This document shows positions 60,129-64,000 of a stretch of 64,000 bases of DNA, piece after piece; position 1 is the first letter of the stretch; each line of letters opens with the position of its first letter. The stretch is from Aquabacterium sp029268225 (GTDB lineage Bacteria; Pseudomonadota; Gammaproteobacteria; Burkholderiales; Burkholderiaceae_C). The stretch is taken from the NCBI RefSeq assembly GCF_037482285.1, contig NZ_JBBEYB010000007.1, positions 124,001 to 188,000 of the forward strand, written 5' to 3'. Below the pieces are notes generated by a model, which saw only the letters and a program-made list of their open reading frames with translations, was not told where the DNA came from and ran no database searches. The position numbers and the translations under genes were made by a program.

Positions 60129-62828
60129 TCAGGCGTACAGTGGGTTGACCTTGTCGGCCTTGATCCCGTACTTCTGAATGGCCTCGGCCACCTTGGCCAG
60201 CGGCAACTTGCCATCGTCGGCCAGCGCCTTGAGGGCGGCAACCACGATGTAATGGCGATTGATTTCGAAGTGCTCGCGCAGCTTGCTGCGGAAGTCGCTG
60301 CGACCGAAACCGTCCGTGCCCAGCACCTTGTAGTTGCGGCCCTTCGGAATGAAGGGACGGATCTGCTCGGCGTAGGCCTTCATGTAGTCGGTCGAAGCCA
60401 CCACCGGGCCGTCGAACGGCTGCAGTTGCTGAGCGACGAACGATGCCTTGGGCGTTTCCAGCGGGTGCAGCAGGTTGTAGCGCTCGGCGTCCTGGCCATC
60501 GCGGGCCAGTTCGTTGAAGCTCGGGCAGCTCCACACGTTGGCCGACAGGCCCCAGTCGGACTCCAGCAGCGCCTTGGCCGCGATCGACTCGCGCAAGATC
60601 GTACCCGAACCCAGCAGGTTCACGCAGGTCTTGCCGGCTTCGCCTTCCTGCAGCAGGTACATGCCCTTGAGGATCTGCTCTTCCGTGCCTTGCTTGAGGC
60701 CCGGCATCGCGTAGTTCTCGTTGAGCAGCGTCAGGTAGAAGAACACGTTCTCCTGGTTCTCGACCATGCGCTTCAGACCGTGGTGCAGGATCACGCCCAC
60801 TTCATGCGCGAACGACGGGTCGTACGACACGCAGTTCGGGATGGTGCCCGCCAGGATGTGGCTGTGGCCGTCTTCGTGCTGTAGACCTTCGCCGTTCAGC
60901 GTGGTCCGGCCCGAGGTGCCGCCCAGCAGGAAGCCACGCGCCTGCATGTCACCGGCCGCCCAGGCCAGGTCACCGATGCGCTGGAAGCCGAACATCGAGT
61001 AGTACACGTAAAACGGGATCATGATCCGGTTGCTCGTGCTGTAGCTCGTCGCGGCCGCAATCCAGCTCGACATGCCGCCGGCTTCGTTGATGCCTTCCTG
61101 CAGGATCTGACCGGCCTTGTCCTCGCGGTAGTACATCACCTGGTCCTTGTCGACCGGGGTGTATTGCTGACCTGCGGGGTTGTAGATGCCGACCTGACGG
61201 AACAGGCCTTCCATGCCGAAGGTACGGGCCTCGTCCACCAGGATGGGCACCACACGGGGGCCCAGGGCCTGGTCACGCAGCAACTGCGTCAGGAAACGCA
61301 CATAAGCCTGAGTGGTGGAAATCTCGCGGCCTTCGGCCGTCGGCTCCAGCACCGCCTTGAAGGTCTCCAGAGGCGGAATCGTGAACTGCTCGTCGGCCTT
61401 CACACGGCGGTGCGGCAGGTAGCCACCCAGTGCCTTGCGACGCTCGTGCAGGTACTTCATCTCCGGCGAATCTTCCGAAGGCTTGAAGAACGGGATCTTC
61501 GGCAGCTCGCTGTCGGGAATCGGCAGGTTGAAGCGGTCACGGAAGTGGCGGATGTCCTCGTCCGTCAGCTTCTTGGTCTGGTGAACGGTGTTCTTGCCTT
61601 CACCGGCCTTGCCCATCCCATAGCCCTTGACCGTCTTGACCAGCAACACGGTGGGTTGACCCTTGTGGTTGACCGCACGGTGGAAGGCGGCGTACACCTT
61701 CTGCGGGTCATGCCCCCCACGGCGCAGCGAGAAGATCTGCTCATCGGTCATGTTGGCGACCAGGGCTGCCACACGCGGATCACGCTCGAAGAAGTTCTTG
61801 CGGACAAAGGCGCCGTCGTTGGCCTTCATGGCCTGGTAGTCACCGTCCGGGATCTCCATCATGATCTTGCGCATGAGGCCATCCTTGTCCTTGGCCAGCA
61901 GCGCATCCCAGTCACTGCCCCACAGCAGCTTGATCACGTTCCAGCCCGAGCCGCGAAACTCGCTTTCCAGTTCCTGCACGATCTTGCCGTTGCCACGCAC
62001 CGGGCCGTCCAGGCGCTGCAGGTTGCAGTTCACCACGAAGATCAGGTTGTCGAGCCCCTCGCGTGCGGCCAGACCGATGGCGCCCAGCGATTCGGGCTCG
62101 TCCATCTCACCATCACCACAGAACACCCACACCTTGCGATTGCTGGTGTCGGCGATGCCGCGAGCGTGCAGGTACTTCAGGAACCGCGCCTGGTAGATCG
62201 CCATCAAGGGCCCCAGGCCCATCGACACCGTCGGGAACTGCCAGAACTCGGGCATCAGCTTGGGGTGCGGGTAACTCGACAGACCCTTGCCGTCCACCTC
62301 TTGGCGGAAATTGAGCAGCTGCTCCTCGGTCAGACGACCTTCGAGGAAGGCGCGGGCGTACACGCCAGGCGACACATGGCCCTGGAAATAAATGCAATCG
62401 CCGCCGTGGTTTTCATTTTCGGCGTGCCAGAAATGGTTGAAACCGGCGCCAAACAGGCTGGCCAGCGACGCGAAAGAGCCGATGTGGCCACCCAGGTCGC
62501 CGCCGTCTTCCGGGTTGTGGCGGTTGGCTTTGACCACCATCGCCATCGCGTTCCAGCGCATGTAAGAGCGCAAGCGCTCCTCAATCTCGATATTGCCGGG
62601 ACAGCGAGCTTCGTCTTCCACCGGAATGGTGTTGACATACGCCGTGTTGGCCGAGAAAGGCATGTCGATCCCTGCCTGGCGGGCATGGTCGAGCACGTTT
62701 TCAAGGAGTTGGTGGGCGCGGGCGCGGCCCTCGGTGTCGATGACGGCGGACAAAGCGTCCAGCCACTCTCGGGTTTCTTGGGGATCCTGGTCCTGAGGGG
62801 CGGACGCCATGGGATCTTGAGCAGACAT
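60129..62828 (-). CDS. aceE: Pyruvate dehydrogenase E1 component, homodimeric type
   Basis: An 899-residue thiamine-diphosphate enzyme decarboxylating pyruvate. The ThDP motif is VFCGDGEMDEPESLGAIGLAARE, ending in NLIFVVNCNLQRLDGPVRGN. Other hallmarks are HIGSFASLASLFGAGFNHFWHA and ATSYSTSNRIMIPFYVYYSMFGFQR, seen in part. The ATG at 62828 follows GGAG; an upstream frame to 62912 is not needed. It leads the aceE-aceF-lpdA operon and is divergent from a sensor gene. Confidence 0.97.
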   Translation of the reverse strand: MSAQDPMASAPQDQDPQETREWLDALSAVIDTEGRARAHQLLENVLDHARQAGIDMPFSANTAYVNTIPVEDEARCPGNIEIEERLRSYMRWNAMAMVVKANRHNPEDGGDLGGHIGSFASLASLFGAGFNHFWHAENENHGGDCIYFQGHVSPGVYARAFLEGRLTEEQLLNFRQEVDGKGLSSYPHPKLMPEFWQFPTVSMGLGPLMAIYQARFLKYLHARGIADTSNRKVWVFCGDGEMDEPESLGAIGLAAREGLDNLIFVVNCNLQRLDGPVRGNGKIVQELESEFRGSGWNVIKLLWGSDWDALLAKDKDGLMRKIMMEIPDGDYQAMKANDGAFVRKNFFERDPRVAALVANMTDEQIFSLRRGGHDPQKVYAAFHRAVNHKGQPTVLLVKTVKGYGMGKAGEGKNTVHQTKKLTDEDIRHFRDRFNLPIPDSELPKIPFFKPSEDSPEMKYLHERRKALGGYLPHRRVKADEQFTIPPLETFKAVLEPTAEGREISTTQAYVRFLTQLLRDQALGPRVVPILVDEARTFGMEGLFRQVGIYNPAGQQYTPVDKDQVMYYREDKAGQILQEGINEAGGMSSWIAAATSYSTSNRIMIPFYVYYSMFGFQRIGDLAWAAGDMQARGFLLGGTSGRTTLNGEGLQHEDGHSHILAGTIPNCVSYDPSFAHEVGVILHHGLKRMVENQENVFFYLTLLNENYAMPGLKQGTEEQILKGMYLLQEGEAGKTCVNLLGSGTILRESIAAKALLESDWGLSANVWSCPSFNELARDGQDAERYNLLHPLETPKASFVAQQLQPFDGPVVASTDYMKAYAEQIRPFIPKGRNYKVLGTDGFGRSDFRSKLREHFEINRHYIVVAALKALADDGKLPLAKVAEAIQKYGIKADKVNPLYA

Positions 62829-63025
62829 GGGTGAAGTCTCCAAATTGTTGATAGCGGCGAGCCACTCATTTAAGGGTGGTCGCCAGGGTTTTGGTCCGTG
62901 GGTAAACGGCAAAGCCCCGACACTACGAATCGTTTGCGCAACAGGGTGGCATTGCGAAACTTCCGAAAATATAAGCGATAAGTGCCATCCCTTTGGGCGG
63001 TCCGCGCCGACAGATAATCAGCACC
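62829..63025. promoter_or_regulatory. Divergent promoter region between aceE and the sensor gene
   Basis: About 200 bases with no gene. The stretch around 62960-62985 is AT-rich (AAAATATAAGCGATAAG) and could serve either direction. No -35/-10 pair with correct spacing is convincing. Confidence 0.4.
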
Positions 63026-64000
63026 ATGGCATTTCCGGCACCTCATCACGTCCCGACACCCTCGCCCAGCGCACCGCAGGCCGACACGCCCAACCGCCTT
63101 TTCTGGCGCTGGTGGCGCAAACAAAGCCCCAGCCAGCAAGACCGCTACGCCACACTCGGTCCTCTGGTGTCTGTGCTGCTCTTTTTGGCGGTGATCATTG
63201 CCGCCTTCTGGTATCTGCGCAACGAAGAACTGGAGCGCGAACAAGAGTCGGTCAAACGCGACACCGAGGTCGTACAACAACAGTTGCGGCTACGCCTCAT
63301 CGAGAACCAGGAGCATGTGCAACGCCTGGCACGCGACGTCAATTTCAAGGCCATCTCCGTCGAGCAGTTCATGCTCCAGGCCAGCGACTTTGTGCGCCCT
63401 CGTCCTGAGGTGCTGAGCCTGTCTTGGGTGCAGGCCGACGAACAGGTCAAGGCCGTGCGCACCACGCTCACCCTGTCCCTTGAATCCGGACAGCCCATTG
63501 ACCGCGACCCCCTCGAAAACCAGGCAGATCATTACACCCCTCTGCACAAGGCGCCCGAGACCCGCCAAGCCTTTGCGCAAGCGCGTGAGCGCAACCAGCC
63601 GACCTACTCCCAGCCCTTCCTCAACACCGCAGGCATCAAGGCGATTCAACTGCATCTGCCCATGATGGACCGGCAAGGCTTTGCGGGGGCGCTGATTGCC
63701 GAGTACTCCCTGGAAACGCTCATGCGCCACCAGGTGCCGCAAGAGATCCTGCAACGTCATGCCATGAGCCTGGTGCGAGCCGACGGTGACCTGATCACCA
63801 GTTCGGTGGGTGCCGTCACATCCAGATCCGCCAAGCCCAGCTTTGTTCACGACGTCATCGTCACTCCCATCGGCAACGGTTTGCTGCTGCGCGGCATGGG
63901 GTTCAAGACCTCTTCCAGCCTGGTGGGGAGCACCTTGTTCTGGATGGTGGTCGCCTTGTCCTTGCTCACCGTCTGGACACTGGTGGGCACCCTGCGCCAC
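63026..64000 (+). CDS. Membrane sensor protein, probable histidine kinase, cut by window edge
   Basis: The first 325 codons of a longer protein. A cytoplasmic N-terminus with FWRWWRKQSPSQQDRY leads to one membrane helix (LGPLVSVLLFLAVIIAAFWYL, about residues 47-67). A periplasmic domain of about 230 residues follows, starting with a coiled coil (EELEREQESVKRDTEVVQQQLRLR), and then a second helix (SSLVGSTLFWMVVALSLLTVWTLVG) just before the edge. This layout is that of a periplasmic-sensing kinase; PAS and kinase domains are expected but not visible. From memory, Burkholderiales often carry a two-component sensor beside aceE. Confidence 0.7.
   Translation, partial: MAFPAPHHVPTPSPSAPQADTPNRLFWRWWRKQSPSQQDRYATLGPLVSVLLFLAVIIAAFWYLRNEELEREQESVKRDTEVVQQQLRLRLIENQEHVQRLARDVNFKAISVEQFMLQASDFVRPRPEVLSLSWVQADEQVKAVRTTLTLSLESGQPIDRDPLENQADHYTPLHKAPETRQAFAQARERNQPTYSQPFLNTAGIKAIQLHLPMMDRQGFAGALIAEYSLETLMRHQVPQEILQRHAMSLVRADGDLITSSVGAVTSRSAKPSFVHDVIVTPIGNGLLLRGMGFKTSSSLVGSTLFWMVVALSLLTVWTLVGTLRH

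Overview
The window is a dense, GC-rich bacterial chromosome segment that reads as core genome of a betaproteobacterium of the order Burkholderiales, probably near the Comamonadaceae; I would not name a genus. The reasons are the PhaR-type polyhydroxyalkanoate regulator, the type-B ribosomal protein L31, a large biodegradative-fold arginine/lysine/ornithine decarboxylase, the hslR-like gene next to grpE-dnaK-dnaJ, an imuA-imuB-dnaE2 cassette, and a pyruvate dehydrogenase operon whose E3 subunit carries its own lipoyl domain. I see no phage, insertion sequence, CRISPR array, defence island or secondary-metabolite cluster. Almost every base is coding and no gap exceeds 300 bases.

Layout. 1-5 kb: tex (3' end outside the window), pyrD, and a protein-kinase-like/HDOD fusion. 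5-9.3 kb: trxA, rho with a structured leader, rpmE and a GT39-like membrane protein. 9.3-16 kb: the complete phosphate regulon pstS-pstC-pstA-pstB-phoU-phoB-phoR on the minus strand, with a Pho box upstream of pstS. 16-22.9 kb: glmM, folP, ftsH, rlmE, a divergent yhbY, a DUF4149 membrane protein and greA. 23-27.4 kb: carA-carB. 27.7-33.5 kb: bacterioferritin and its ferredoxin (with an iron-responsive promoter), a small unknown gene, a D-2-hydroxyacid dehydrogenase, an MFS transporter, rlmB, a YbbA-like ATPase and the divergent esterase tesA. 33.5-38.5 kb: phaR, two identical tRNA-Val(GAC) genes, relA, an alpha/beta hydrolase and 3-hydroxybutyrate dehydrogenase, which together suggest polyhydroxybutyrate turnover. 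38.5-45 kb: mnmC, then hslR-like, grpE, dnaK and dnaJ, with a good sigma-32 promoter before grpE. 45-51 kb: a receiver-TPR protein, the arginine decarboxylase, an NfeD/SPFH pair and a DUF2237 protein. 51-56.5 kb: a LexA-controlled imuA-imuB-dnaE2 mutagenesis cassette. 56.5-63 kb: aceE-aceF-lpdA on the minus strand. 63-64 kb: the start of a divergent membrane sensor protein cut by the window edge.

I did not find a convincing new multi-gene system. The items most worth a second look are the kinase-like/HDOD fusion whose catalytic residues are lost, the receiver-TPR protein with an atypical acidic pocket, tRNA-Val trailers complementary to their own tRNA 3' ends, a RelA with an intermediate specificity motif, terminators with a consensus -10 inside the loop, and the small unknown gene after bfd. 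Function calls rest on recognisable motifs and remembered family features; no database search was run.
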